Positions 21,697-35,392 of a DNA stretch of 64,000 bases are shown here, piece by piece. This stretch comes from Larus michahellis (taxonomy: Eukaryota; Chordata; Aves; Charadriiformes; Laridae). The translations under genes were made by a program, and so were the position numbers. The notes beneath the pieces were generated by a model, which was given only the letters and a program-made list of their open reading frames with translations, was not told the origin of the DNA and ran no database searches. The stretch's first letter is position 1. Each line of letters opens with the position of its first letter. The stretch lies in assembly GCF_964199755.1 (NCBI RefSeq), contig NC_133896.1:93124200-93188199 (forward strand), in the 5' to 3' direction.

Positions 21697-24600
21697 TGTT
21701 TTTCCCCCCCCATATCTAATATTCTGCATATCTGCTTCTACTTGCTGCCTTTGTCGTAGTTCAGTACAATGGCTTTCAGTAAAACCTCTCTTGAATGTGA
21801 AATATAGCTCTTTGGCTATCAAGTGTATTTTCAAACAATTTTCCCCATTTGAAAACATTTTTTTTTCCTCCACAAAGTTTTCTTCCCATCTTTTTTACTC
21901 AGGATTCCCTCCTGTTGGGGTATTAGGCTTTTAGAAACGTCACATCAAACCACTAGCAGGAACACCCCATCTCACATCCTGAAGACTTTTTCTTGGAAAT
22001 CCCTTTCCAGACCAGCTTCCAGACCCCTGAACCCCTCCTGGCTGAACTAGTCTCACCTGTATGGTCACCAGCCACTTCTCAGCACTGACTGGTTTTCTCC
22101 TGCTGGTTCCTAAATGTTTTGGAGTCATTTTGGAGTAATTGCAGAGTCATTTTTACTTGGAAACAGGGGAGCTGTTGAAGTCCACAGGGCTGACAATGAC
22201 TTCACCCAACTGTGGACCAAAGATAATTGGAGAAAAATTATTAAGAGCATGGGTTAAACAGGCTCAAAGTATGTGAATCATTCTCCTCTGATAGAGCTCT
22301 GGTCTCTGAGTCAGACTTTTCCCCCTGAACCCTCTGCTTCTGCCATCGCAGCAGGGATTTCTGGCACATGCACAGGCGTGGAAAAGACAAAAGCCGAGAC
22401 AAGTGGGTCACTCAACTTCAGGGGAGAGTGGAAGACAGATGATGTAAAGATTTGTCTTCCCTGCAGGAGACGTCTCCACCCTGCTCCCTGCAGGTCTTTG
22501 GCTGGAAGAGTTGCTAACACCCCGCTTCACACAGAGCAGAGAAGGGGACTCAAGCAACCTGCAAGAACGGACCAGTGATGTCATCACAAAAAAGGAGTCA
22601 CAAGAAGGGAAGAAATGCCTTCGGTGGGCTGGGAAGAAAATTCCTGGTATTTTTGTCTGATTTCTGGCAGTTTGAGGTAAGAGTCTACTTGACCTTTTTC
22701 AGTTGTCTGTGGTGTAGATATCTGAGCCAGTCGCTCCAGCATTTCTTCTTAGTCACAGGAGAGACATAGACAATTTTAGACCCCAGTGATCTCACACTAC
22801 AGCACAGCTTGTCAGGAGAGGACAAGGCTGGACACAGGTTTCCAAAATGTATTCCCAACAAAGAGCACGTGCACATAAACCATCGCATTCTTACAGCTTG
22901 TTCTGGTATGCCTGACACGACAAACAACAGCTTTTCTCTTTTCTGAACCTCATACCCACCATGCCATTTTGACCTCAGCCAATGCATGGGTGCACCAGCC
23001 CCTTGTAGAAGCAATGCCGTAAATACTAACCAGAGGCTGCGTTTGGACCCCAGCTAGCACCAGGCCAAACTGTTGACAAGTAAAAACGCACCAGACAGGT
23101 TTTGCAGCCAGGCACCAGCACCACAGGCTGCCTTGTCTCACAGTAACCCCCTGGGCTCAGGACACAAGGCTGTATGAAATGCTATCAGCAACTTATTTTA
23201 GGTGGCCGTATGTCAGGAGCCCTCGGCCAAAATAAACTCTTAGGCTTGCTCCAATGCATTTATTTTTAGAAAAGAATTTATAGAAATGATCTTTCATGAA
23301 AGCAAAATATTGCTGTGAGCCTGTGCAATATTTCACCATGATTTTTCTAAAGAAAAAACGGTCTTCACAGTGGAGCAGAAGAAGCAAAACATAGGCCTGA
23401 ATAACGGTCGTACCTACATTTTGCCGCATTCATCACCAACGACCAGAATCTCCAGGTGATAATCTGGGAGCCAGGGTACAACTGGCACCTACCCAAAGAA
23501 AAAATAAAATGATAACTATGTAATAAAAGTAAGATGCTGGTTCTTTAAAAATATTTTCCATAATGAGAGTCCTTTGAGCTTTAAAAAACTGTTCTTTACA
23601 CGTTTGTTTACAACATTTATACAATATTTACACCTTATTTTCTCAGTGCTTCAGTCCTCTGCTAACTCTGTACTGTGAGAATGAAGATTTGGTTAAAGCC
23701 TAGGTAATGTGCCAGCGCTCCGGCATGTCTGGATTCTCAAGAATCCATTGCTACGGAAATAAAAAGGAAATTAAACCACTGGAAAAATAAAAAAAGGATG
23801 TTAGGTTGCTGTGGAGCCCGAGTAAATTTGGAGGTAAGGTTTAATGTGCCGCTTAATTCATGTCGTTGAGGTAAGATTTAACTTGATGCTCAATTCACAT
23901 CACTATGCAGTGAATACAGCAGGAGACTGAAGGGCCCCGCGCTGCTGCTCAGCGCTGAGTGCCCCAGGGTCCTCTCTGAAATGGTCCGTGCACAGAAATC
24001 CTCTCCTCAAGATGCAGAGCAGGCACCACCAGCTTCCAGACAGCTCTGGCCACCCGAACCTTAAAACATCTTTCTACAAGTTTCTCAGTCCTCTGATGTC
24101 ATTTTTAAAAGCAATGTCACTTCAATGGGTATAAAATGGAGCCGTTTACGTCAGGCTGTTTCAAACAGTTCCACGAGCCAGTGCTATTACATTGCAGCCT
24201 ATTTGCGACATATTACAATGTAATACATATAGCAATGAATAGCCTCCTCTGAGATGGTCCCTCTTATAAATCAAACATTGTTTGTAATCTATCAAGCATG
24301 CCTAAAACAGCCCCCAGATCAGTCATCATAAAGAAACCAGGTTTAAATTGCTTTTTTCTATGGTTTTTCTCTTTTTCAAATACAGACCAATATAATGGAT
24401 TACAGCAGTACTGCTACTACTTTTCCGTGAAGTCTGTGATCTGGAGGGTTTGCCAGCAGTGGACATAAACTCTCTGAAAATGAGCTGGTGTTATAATACT
24501 GCAAGTCGGTCAAAGGATTCCTGAGATGAACTGTAGCCCCTTTCGCTACTCATCTATTCTTTATTAGCAGTAAGTCAAACCAGTAATCAGATAGTAAGTG

Positions 24601-27600
24601 CCTTCAAAGTAAAAGCTGCTGTTCTGGAATTAAAAGTCATAACATCACAAGCAGTTTTACAGTTAAAGGCAAGACCGCTTCTGTCAAATATCACATTGCT
24701 AGTTAACGAACTCTTATTTATGAAAGATATTTCATTTTTTTAACTAAATCTATGTTTCCAACTGGTATTTCAACTAAAACAAAAATTCAAGTTCTGGTCA
24801 ACTGAAACTCCTGACCATAGCTGCAATTGTACTCATACAGCAATCCTGGATTTCTAACCAGACAACAAAAATATGGCTGAAAATACCAAAGGCCAGACTT
24901 CACACCATAACTGCTGAAGAGAGCCATGGGTGTAACACACGGTAACAGAACAGTAGGTTTACCCCCGTTATTTTCTATTGCAATTGGGTATTGCAAGAAG
25001 TTACAAATTACATGTGTAGAGCATCTTAAACATGGGCATAACACAGCCCCTCTGCAAGTTCTGCTGGCACGCTGCTGCAGTTTTAAATCGGACATGACTG
25101 TGAGAAGATGGTACTTCAAAACTGCGGTTCCCCAGTTCATCTGTGTGGTTATTTAAACACCCGCACCCTTCTATTCGATTTCTGAAATGTCCCAGTACCA
25201 TTCACCCCTCCCCTTCCCTTCCCACCCCACCAATACGCAGGGCTTCCAAAATACCTACTCCTGGCCCTGCCAGCAAGTCCCTGTGTTACCTAAGTGTGCT
25301 GCTTTCCCCTCTTCAGGGCTCATTTTTTTGGTCCAGGAAATGGTAGTAAATAGGAATCCTCCTTCTATCAGAGAAATGCTGCAAGGAAGGAGGCTAATCA
25401 CCTATTTGAAGCATGCAGAGACTTAGCTGGAATATTACTCCACATTCAAAGTTTCCTCTGCTCCAAAACAGATGCCGTGTTTCATGAGCAGCACTTCTCT
25501 GGAGTAACTCCATGAATTTGCTGCCAGAGGCTGAGACCCATCTGCACGTGTTGCTCCCACCGATCGAACAGAGCTGTGGAAACACTCCAGCGCAGCTGGG
25601 CAGCCGGACTGCTATAACACAGGAGCCATAGCCACTCGGGTCTGCCAGGCTATTAGCAAATCCCTCGTAGCATTTGACGAACTCCCACCAGTGTCGCAGG
25701 GAATTTGGGCGGTGGGATTGATGGCAGGCTCTCTTCCCCAAAATAACTTACTTTCCCCTGTTCTTAAGAAAAGCTGCCCAGGAAGAGAAAGTGGAAGGGA
25801 GCTCATAAAGTCTAGAGAGCTACATCAGTCCTGGCAATTAGTCAGGGCTGCACAACATTTGGGGAGCCCCACATGAGCAGTAAAACAGACAGGCAGATGA
25901 TTGTGATGACTAACAGATGCGATGGCAAGAGCAGAAACATGGAGTTCTTCACTTCAGTCATGTTGTGAACTTGTGCCCCAGGGATACTTGTCACCACAGT
26001 GTTTTAGATATGGGGGTGCAGAGGAAAGGACGGAGGAATTGCTGTCAAGCCTTCTCTGCTCTCTCTGTCCTGTATTTGCAGGGGGAAAAATATTCCCAAA
26101 ATAGCCTGCGTCCAGTACCTTTGTGGACTTTGTGCTGACGCTGGTTTTAAAACACCTGCAGGTTTCAAAGTGCCCCCAACAACCTTGTGTACCCTTCAGT
26201 ATGCAAGAACAACGCAAAACTCTGAGTACTTCTGTGATCTCCAGACACCACACAACACTTAAGGCAATACGATAATAAATAGTGAAGAAGACAAGTTACT
26301 CCGTCCATAAACATTGTGACTATTTGCCCATAGGATTCAGGCAAAATGTTTTTCTAATACCACCAAATGCAAAATACTACATCTGGAAACCAGGAGCACA
26401 GATGTTGTTGACACCAGATGGGAGAGGCTGCCTCAAGAAGCAGCAGACGGACTTTGATATCACTGTGAATAACCGACCTGGCATGAGCATTCAGCATGCC
26501 ATATTGCCATGGCAAAAACAGTGGGCACGGTTTGTGGACACAAATATCAAAAAACTGAGAGGAAATCTTAGCGCTAGTTTTTATCCATGGTACGTAGAGC
26601 ACTGGGCCAGCAACTGGTGCTGGGTCATGAGATGCACAGGAACAATGAAGTTCCAGAATAAAAGGTTTCCAGCTTCCGCATCCAATATATACAACATAAA
26701 GCTTCAAGCGCTCATTTTCCGCAGTTCATCCAAGAGCTGAAGGGATCAGTGGATATCATGAGACAGTCTGGGACTTCTCAGCCTTGTTGATAAGGGTGCA
26801 GCAATCCACAGCTCGAAGATGCAGTTCAAAGACCAATGTGGAAATGTAAATGAATTTCTCAGCAGTGACCACAATCAAATATTAGAACAGATTCTCCACG
26901 TACACGACGAATTGCCACTACTGAGCACTTTTAGGGCAAGATTGAATAATTTTCTGTGAGGCACACTGAGATATAGCTTTCAGAATAAGTTATTGAGGTA
27001 AGCGATAGAGAGGGAGTAGAGAAGGCAATTGTTGCAGGTGGATGGTCAATTCTGAAGCGAGAAGGACATCCACAAAGGGACCAGCCTGTGGGTGCAATTT
27101 GTGTGCCACACATCCGACACACTGAGACGAACTGCTGCATGAGGACAGTGACTGGATCCATTCCCTTGCAGGGGAGACAATTTTCCCTTTGCTTGAGGTG
27201 CAATCAGTATAATCCCTCAGTAGCACACTTTTCTGAAGCAGGTTTCCTACATGAACAGGTAGAATTATGTTAACGTATGTTTCAGGGGTATAAGAGCCCA
27301 CGAATTGCCTGATTATGTCACTCACATGCTGAAACACAGACCACAATAAACCACCTAACATCAGCAGGGAAATTTTCCAGCTTTGGCAGTGAGACCACCT
27401 CTACAGCACCAAATTGTCACTTGCCCGCTGGGAACACATAGGGACAGATTATTTCCCCAAAGCAGTTCAGGCCTTGGACGTTTGTTGGGGGTCTCCTAAA
27501 GTACGCAGGCTGCCTAAAGGGGTTTATCAGTGACAGGGGGGCTATCATTATGGATTAGATTAGACTGGCCAGCTTCCTTGTGCTCTGTCTTGTCCAGACC

Positions 27601-29032
27601 TCTCCAAGAGTTTGCACTTCTCCATTCTCCAAACAGTGAAGCAGTCATGGATTGTCTCCTGCTCTACTTATCAGTGATGAAGACTCAGCACAGTATTTTG
27701 ATGGATAAGCCAGCCTAGACCACTAGTTCCTGTGGGTTTACTAAACCACCCAGCCCAGAGTCAACGCGATAACACTGGAGTAGGTAGTATAGCTTTCCTT
27801 AACGTATGTGTGAACCACCAGTTTAGTATCTAGCAGCTGCTTTGCACACAGTTCTTGGCAAGACTCTCTTTTTCCAGCATGATGACTCAACTCTTTCTTC
27901 CTAGGAAAATTACTAAGGTTTGGCAGGTTAACTGCTCCCTTCACCGGGCAGTCTTGCCTATAGGATACGGAGTTCTGTTTTCTTGTTGAGATGAAGCAGA
28001 ACAGATTACAGCACTGCTACTGCATCAAAACACAATCTCTATGTCTAACACCCACACTCAAGTGACATATTAATATTACACCCTTTGATAAGTCTCCCTT
28101 TTAAGTCGCTGGATAAACACAAACCCTATTTTACTGCTAATAATAGCAACTTTGGGTAGTTAGCATATTAGTGCATTAAACACATAGTAAGCAATATTCA
28201 AAATAAGCAGGCGTGCAAAGAAACCTTTGTTTCTCTCACAGGAGCATCTACTCTGCCTCTCTAAGGGCACGTTGAGTACTCTGATTTCAAAAATATCAAA
28301 TATGCCATATTCCATCACGGAAGAAAGCAGGTAAATAGGTGCATCTGCCAGAACAATGGCAACATTTTAGAGTACCATTTGCCCAATGCCTCTCACTCCC
28401 CCATCACAGGACTGAGTTCATCTTGCACAGCATGGAGAAGGCTGGCTTCCAGCAGCACAACAGAACAGTGCACTTACAGTTGAATTTTCACTAGCAATAC
28501 AACAGCGATAGAGTAAGAACATCTTTCTTTAGTTCCTCTCAATTTTTACCATTATTTAAGTTCCTTATGGAACTGAAAGAGTACATACTGCCACTTGCTT
28601 AAGCATAGCTGTTTTGCTGTTTCAGTATCAAACCCTGCAGATCTAAGTTTGGTATTCTAGAAACTTAAGGATGTTACCCAAAATAACTCTGAAGCTTTTA
28701 TGATGAGACAAACTGAGGAGTTGATGTAGGGAGTTTCAGGTGACAAGCAGATGGTTTATGCTGACCAGCTGCATTATCAGGTCTCCATGTAAGTTCAGAG
28801 GGAAGCAACTACATCTTGAAAAGGGACTATACAAGCTTCATGATTACTTCCATGGAATCACTGCCTCTGCTAATCTCTGAAGTTTCCACTGCAGGTGCCA
28901 CAAGGTCCTGAAGACTGGAATTTCTCCAGCATTGCTTATCTGACAGGCTAGAGCTTGTCTGAGCTCTGAAGAGGACTAGAAGCAAGCACACTTTTTGCAG
29001 TCCGTTTATGAATGTGCACAGTCCTTATGAAT
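21697..29032. other. Intergenic, no gene recognised
   Basis: Mostly AT-rich and repeat-poor. It contains a plus-strand open frame of 152 codons (26282-26740) and minus-strand frames of 123 and 117 codons (27361-26990 and 26707-26354), none resembling a protein I know. An inverted repeat lies at 24185-24225. Confidence 0.5.
24185..24225. repeat. Perfect 10-bp inverted repeat
   Basis: TATTACATTG (24185-24194) and CAATGTAATA (24216-24225) are exact reverse complements separated by 21 bases. It lies in an AT-rich, repeat-free segment (about 24.12-24.35 kb). Confidence 0.75.
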
Positions 29033-30165
29033 ATGCAAAGCATTTGACGCTGCCCCGCACTACATCCAGATCTCTAAATTGGAGAGACCGGGATGATGGA
29101 TGGACCACTCTGTGGATAAGGAATTGGCCGGATAGCCACATTCAAAGAGTTGCGGCCAACAGCTTGATGTCTAAGTGGCAACCAGTGACAAGTAGCATTC
29201 CTCAGGGGTCAGTACTGGGACTGGTTCTGTTTAACATCTTTGTCAGCAACATGGACACTGGGATTGAGTGCAGCCTCAGCAAGTTTGTCAACACCACCAA
29301 CCTGTGTGGTGCAGTTCACACACTGGATGGAAGGGATGCTGTCCAGAGGGACCCGGACAGGCTTGAGACGTGGGCCCATGCAAACCTCACAAAGTTTAAC
29401 AAGGCCAAGTGCAAGGTCCTGCGTGTGGGTTGGGACATCGCCAAGCAGAAATACAGGCTGGGTGGAGAACGGATTGAGAGCAGCCCTGAGGAGAAGGACT
29501 CGGGAGCGTTGGTTGGTGAGAAGTTCAACATGACCAAGCAATGTGCACTTGCAGCCCACAAAGCCAACATCATCCCGAGCTGCATCAAAAGCAGCATGGC
29601 CAGCAGGTCAAGGGAGGTGATTCTGCCCCTCTACTCTGCTCTGGTGAGACCCCATCTGGAGTACTGCATCCAGCTCTGGGGCCCCCAACATAAGAAGGAC
29701 GCGGACCTACTGGAGTAGGTCCAGAGGAGGGTCACAAAGATAATCAGAGGGGTGGAGCCCCTCCCCTATGAAGACAGGCTGAGAGAGTTGGGGTTGGTCA
29801 TCCTGGAGAAAAGAACGCTCCATGAAGACCTTATAGCAGCCTTCCAGTACCTCAAGGGGGCCTACAGAAAAGATGGGGACAAACTCTTTATTGGAGAGTA
29901 AAGCAACAGGACAAGGGGTTAATGGTTTTAAACTGAAAAAGGGGAGATTTAGATTAGATATTAAGAAATTCTTTACTGTGAGGACGGTGAGGCAGTGGAA
30001 GAGGTTGCCCAGAGAAGTTGTGGATACCCCGTCCCTGGAAGTGTTCAAGGCAAGGCTGGACAGGGCTTTGAGCAACCTAGTCCAGAGAAGATATCCCCCT
30101 GCCTATGGCAGGGGGGTTGGAACAAGATAATATTTAAGGTCTCTTACAACTCTATCAATTCTATG
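29033..30165 (+). mobile_element. CR1 LINE, 1.1 kb, with reverse transcriptase remnant
   Basis: A 5'-truncated plus-strand CR1 running to its 3' terminus (GGTCTCTTACAACTCTATCA then ATTCTATGATTTCTGA). An open frame runs to the TAG at 29716-29718, where related copies read through. It encodes the reverse transcriptase motif PQGSVLGLVLFNIFV and the C-terminal landmarks [38 protein letters not shown] and QLWGPQHKKDADLLE. The catalytic block expected as F-A-D-D-T-K-L reads FVNTTNL, so both catalytic aspartates are gone. The 3' part (29720-30165) is non-coding. It is dead but relatively well preserved. Confidence 0.95.
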
Positions 30166-30825
30166 ATTTCTGATGCTAGAGCAAGAGGAGCAGCAAGCAG
30201 AGTGCCACATGCTCCTAGCTTTTATTTAGCTTTGACCTGCTCAAGTCCTATTGACCATTGGTATGTAGAAGCATCAGCTCTTAGTACAGAGTGAAAGCAG
30301 AGATTTCCAAACTGTAAATAACTTGAACAGCAATTGCTGACTTTGTTTCACACCTCTTTGGCTCATGAGTTGAGTTATGCAGAGGGCCCCTGTTTGGGGG
30401 GGGTGCATCTATAAACTGGAGTGCATCACAGAACAGACAGGGAGGCTCTAGCTCAGACCAGACACTTGTATCTAACAGGCATAGGACTGTGCCTCGACAA
30501 GTTTTAGAGTCAAATCGAGACCAGGAAATAGTCAAGACTGCAAAGATGGTTCTCTAGAAACTGTCACTATAGTGTCAGTGAAAGCTGAATCATACCTCGC
30601 TTAACTGACTAATTTTCAGTAAGTTGAGGCAGGTGTATACATTCACAAGGAAGAAGAGCTAACATCTAAACATAAGAGTAACATCTAAAAACCAAGCATC
30701 ACTGTGTACTCCATCTCTATTTCTCCCTCCTCAGTGTACCTGCACACACATTGGCCAATAAGCTCCACAAATACTTTTTCAGCACTGTTTAGACACAAGA
30801 ATTATTTGAGGCAAACAATGTTTAG
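30166..30825. other. Intergenic between CR1 and the TENT5C 3' end
   Basis: AT-rich unique sequence of about 660 bases. Nothing recognised apart from a short G-run at 30396-30403. Confidence 0.5.
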
Positions 30826-30831
30826 CTTAAG

Positions 30832-33800
30832 TTTATTTGCACAAGAATTTCAGAATCATTAAGGTCCAAACCCCAATTTCCAAGAATGACAAGTGAACAC
30901 CACAGTGAAGAACAGTAGACAAAGTTACTGTGACCAATCCCTCATTTGGGCTCATCACAAATCCAAATATTTCTAGTACCTTGTTTTGCCAGCTTAAAAA
31001 AAAACCAACAAAAAACTCACTTCATCCACAGAGGTATGAGACAGACTTTTCAAGAGCTGACTTCTTTTAATAGTAAAAAAATAATATAAGAGAAAAATAG
31101 AAAAAAGGCCTTCTAAATTTCAACAGAAAGTGCAATTTTATTCAGAAAGAGACAAGCCCAATCCAGACACTTCAGTGAGTGGCTTTCTCTTCTAATACAA
31201 GTGAGAAAGACCAGTGTTCCAGCCATTCCCCCCAAAGCTTCTACAACTATAGCCCAGCATCTCACCTTATAACTAGTTTCATTGAAATTAAAGAACATAC
31301 ATGAAATATACTTCACCATATTTAACAAATGGTCGAGTAAGACTTATATGCAAAGGCTAGAAGTATTACTATCCATTTGGCTCTCCCAATGCCCAAATTA
31401 GACCAAATTGCCAGTGACTGTGGTCAATTTATTGTTTATTCCTGTGCCTAACAATTATGGCACCCTGACTGAATGAGTTGAGTGAGGGGGACAGTAAACA
31501 AGTATCATCAGTACACTGACAGCTTAACTGAAGCAATCTGTCCAAATTGTCTAAGATGCTTTTTCCCCAAGCACTCATATAGTGACAAGCCAAGATCACT
31601 ACCAACATCAGTAGTTATTCTAGTGATCAGAAACCCACAAAGCCTAGGCACAAAACATACCAAATGCTGAACCCTATAACTCAATCCCAAAATATGGGTC
31701 TTTGAATTTCAATAAAAAGTTTTAGGTATTTGGACCAGATTTAAATACTACCTACTGCTTTGCAGACAAGATATTAATGTTAAAATAAAGTGTGAGAACC
31801 TTTTGAAAAATGGTTACTCAAACGCAAGCAGTAGTCTTCAACCTCCAGCTTAGCTATTGACTGAACTAGCTGAGGACAAACACAGCAAGAATTAAATCTT
31901 GAGCTGAGGGAGTATGAAGTATGCTTTACCTTACAACTTTTCAGTGACCATGGATCAGCATAGGGATTTTACCAAAGTGACTAAAATCCAGTATATTACT
32001 AGGTCTCTTTGGTAGCATCTTTATTAAATTAAAAAAATAACCTATCTTACAATGAGGAAGTCACACCAATAAACAGTAAGTCAAGGGGGACTTGGCAATA
32101 AACATTGAAAACAGATGCTTAGCCTCAGACTGGCTTAGCCCAGCAGAGCTTATGAGCTACAGGAAGAAAACAGCTGTTTTAAACTGCACAATCTAGTTTA
32201 CTAGAAGCCTAGTCCTGAGGAATGATGCACTGATACAAGACTTGCAGTCTCGTGTTACTGCAGCTTTGTTTTGATGCCACTGCCCAGCGGGAATGTGTTA
32301 AGCTAATAGTGTGAAGCAGTCTTTCTCTAACCTCCGCTTGACACACAAGTGAGCAAGAGGATAGAGCAGGTTTGCAGAGGCATCATTAAGTACTGAAGGG
32401 AGACTGAATCAATCAAGCAGGCAGTTTAGACTTGGCCTAGGGTCATCACTATTAACTTTTACTTAGCAAGGAGTAACATGAGAATAAGCGCTACAAGGGC
32501 CACCATAAACCTGAGGGATAGGAAACATAGCAGTCCTGCAAAGCTTAAACCCAGGAAGCCAGCGGTTCATGGAGCAGCCATTCAACATAAAGTTTCCTTA
32601 GAGGACTCAGCAACAAGCTACCTTACCAAAAGCACAATATTTATGGCAGGAAACTTAAATTCTCCATAGCTCCATCTCAGTAGGAATCTGTTAGACCCTT
32701 TTTTCTATCACTTCCTTTTCCATTAGATGCACCTGGCCTGATATTCAGCAGCCAAGGCATTCAAAGACTAGTAAAATATAAGTCTGTCTGAAGCTTGTGA
32801 GGACGACTCCTCCTTGGCATCTGATTACTTCTTCCACATGAGCTGGTGCACAGGAACAGTTTTTAAAGATAAGCCATGAGACTACACAAGACAGATACAT
32901 GAGTCTAAGCTATTTGATATGCAAATCAAGCATGTCCCTCTAGGCAACAGTTTACTTCTGCAATGGGTATAGCTTAGGTTGGGTCTAAAAACATCTATTT
33001 AACAGACGATAGCAATTACAAATGCCTAAGCAAAACACTTCCTTCTTTCTAGTAACACTGTATACTAAGCCAAGTATTGCCTTGCATGCAGAAGTTAGTT
33101 ATGCCTAGGTCTGCATTCCAGCAGCAAGCTTGCACTAAGTTTAACACGCATGATAACACTGGCATCATATTAGTTTTTAAAAAGCCTTCCAAATAGTCAG
33201 TCTTGGGTGAGAGATGCCTTGTCTGTAATCTACAGCAAGTCCAAGCCACAGTTAATGAAAAAGGCTGGGTTCACTTTCAAGTTTAGCTACTTTGGCTGAC
33301 TACTCAGGAAGCCTTTAATAAAAAAAACACAACAGAAGACACCAAATTATTTGCCCATTTGCTACTGAAGTTGCTTACAAAACTATTCAAAAAGTTAAGC
33401 TAAAGCATGCTTGGCTACAGTCTGCTTTCTGGATTGTATCCCTCCCCACCTTCCCAAGCTAAATGAAGAATTCTGAACAAAAGGGCAGCCTCGCTGCTCT
33501 ATTGAGGCAGTCTTTATGAAGTAGTTATGAGAAGTGAGAGAACTTGCAATGTAACTAGAAGGTTTTGGTCCTACAAGGAACAGGCAGGTTTTTTTACTGC
33601 CATTTAAGTGCTACACTGCTATTGTTTCCACCTCAAACAGCAACCATGCATGGGTGTTTCACCTGCTTTCTGTTTTACCTTCTAAACTTAAGTCATTTGT
33701 TTGATCAGGTACTTTGGTCTCACAAGCTTGCAGAGACAGCTAGAAGTCATTAAAAAAGGTTTAGCAAACAAGTATTCTTAAACAGTGCATCAGTACATAT

Positions 33801-35392
33801 TAAATAGCTCTAAGATTTGCCTTTCTAGTCTACTTCTCTGGTTAAGCAAAGGAAACTCAAGATCATTTGCTATATGTATTTTACTAATGCAATTCAGTGA
33901 TAATCATCCAGTTAATACACCAGTTTCTAACACCGCTATATACATAACTAGTGAATTTTTAACCTTCCTTATAAAGCACAGGAATTTCAAAGCAGCAAGT
34001 TCAGCGCATACCCTTCAGGAAGGTCAGCCCCCCACACCTCCAAGGGAGTTCTTACTCTTCCAGAGGCTATTCTGAAGACAGGGGTAGACTTTCACCACAT
34101 ACAACCTCTGCGAAGAGCTCTGCTTAGGGTTTATATACTTCTTCAAGTGTAGGTTAAGACAAGTAAAGAGGAAAAATTTGACTCTAACCACTCAAAATAC
34201 CATCTCATGCAGTGACCAGGTGATAGTGACAAACCAGTAAGCTCAACCCTTAAGTGGTGATAGACACAGGCCTTCAGGACCTGCCTGAAGTTGTACAAGA
34301 AGAAATTAATTTTAGGAGGCACTTTAGGAATTTATACTGTGGCAAGAGTGCACATCATCCTGCAACTTACAGTGGTTCAGGTTTTTGGGGTTGGATTTTT
34401 GTTGGAGGGGTTTTGTTTTTTTTTGCTTACTGTGGACCTGTGAGGAAGAAAGTTGGGCCAGACCTCAGTGTAAGAGCTGTGCTACTTTCCAACTGTGCCA
34501 AAAATTGTTTTGAAAGATGCACTCGGAAAGGCTTTATTTTGAGCCTGGACTTAGCAGTATTTTTCCATCCTAACTATTCAAACTGTCGTTCCAATTCTAT
34601 TTAAGACTTCAGTTTCTCATTTCAAGGACTTTTCACATTAGCAAGTTTTAGATTGTGTTTTGGTGCATGTTTAGAGATGCCAGCTTCCAAATTTTTGTAT
34701 TCAAGGAAAAACTTAGACAGCTTATGCCTTAGAGATAGACTTAATAATCCATCTTCAACTTGCAAGAAATTAATCTTAAACTTGAAGCTGGAGCATATAT
34801 TTCTAGGTACTACAGGGAACAACATTTAGGCCCTCTAAAAGGTAGGCAGTATCTGTACTGTTACCAGTTCTATACAGGCAGAAAGTAAAAGCAGCCCAAG
34901 CATGACACGAGCCCACGCTTGCACAATTGGTTCAATAGAAAGTTGGCCAGAACTTGAACTGAGGAAGTATAGAGTAATGAGGTTAGGCAATAGAAAGCAG
35001 AGTCTTGCTGCTATTCCAAGAGTGGCTTCTGCTCCATCTAAGATATTTTACAGTCTTTCCTCTATTTACTAACCCAGTTTACTGAATACTCCACTTAGAT
35101 CATGTTAATAGCCACTTCCAGAACTAGTACAGAGTTTTGTAACTACTCCTCTTAACGTTTGTCTGCTGTTTCTCTTCTCCTAATGAAGAGATAATAAGGC
35201 TTCTTGGCATTTGTAGAGATATACTGAAAGGTTCATAGCAGGTCACCTGGTTACATAGTCCTACTGCACACCAGGAAATGGACAGTCCAATGCAGTCATG
35301 CTTCCATTAGAAAACCTCCAACTGACAGTTAATTTCTTGTCTATATACACTCAGCATCTTGGCCTTCAGTAGCCTCCATTCAAGAGAAACAA
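30832..35392 (-). other. TENT5C: TENT5C 3' UTR (extent inferred)
   Basis: Sequence downstream of the TENT5C stop codon on the minus strand. Mammalian TENT5C has a multi-kilobase 3' UTR in the same exon as the coding region (established knowledge). Candidate minus-strand AATAAA signals lie at 30832-30837, 31428-31433 and 31435-31440; I used the most distal, so the true end could be nearer. The interval is AT-rich, CpG-poor and free of recognisable repeats, which suits a conserved UTR but does not prove it. Confidence 0.5.
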
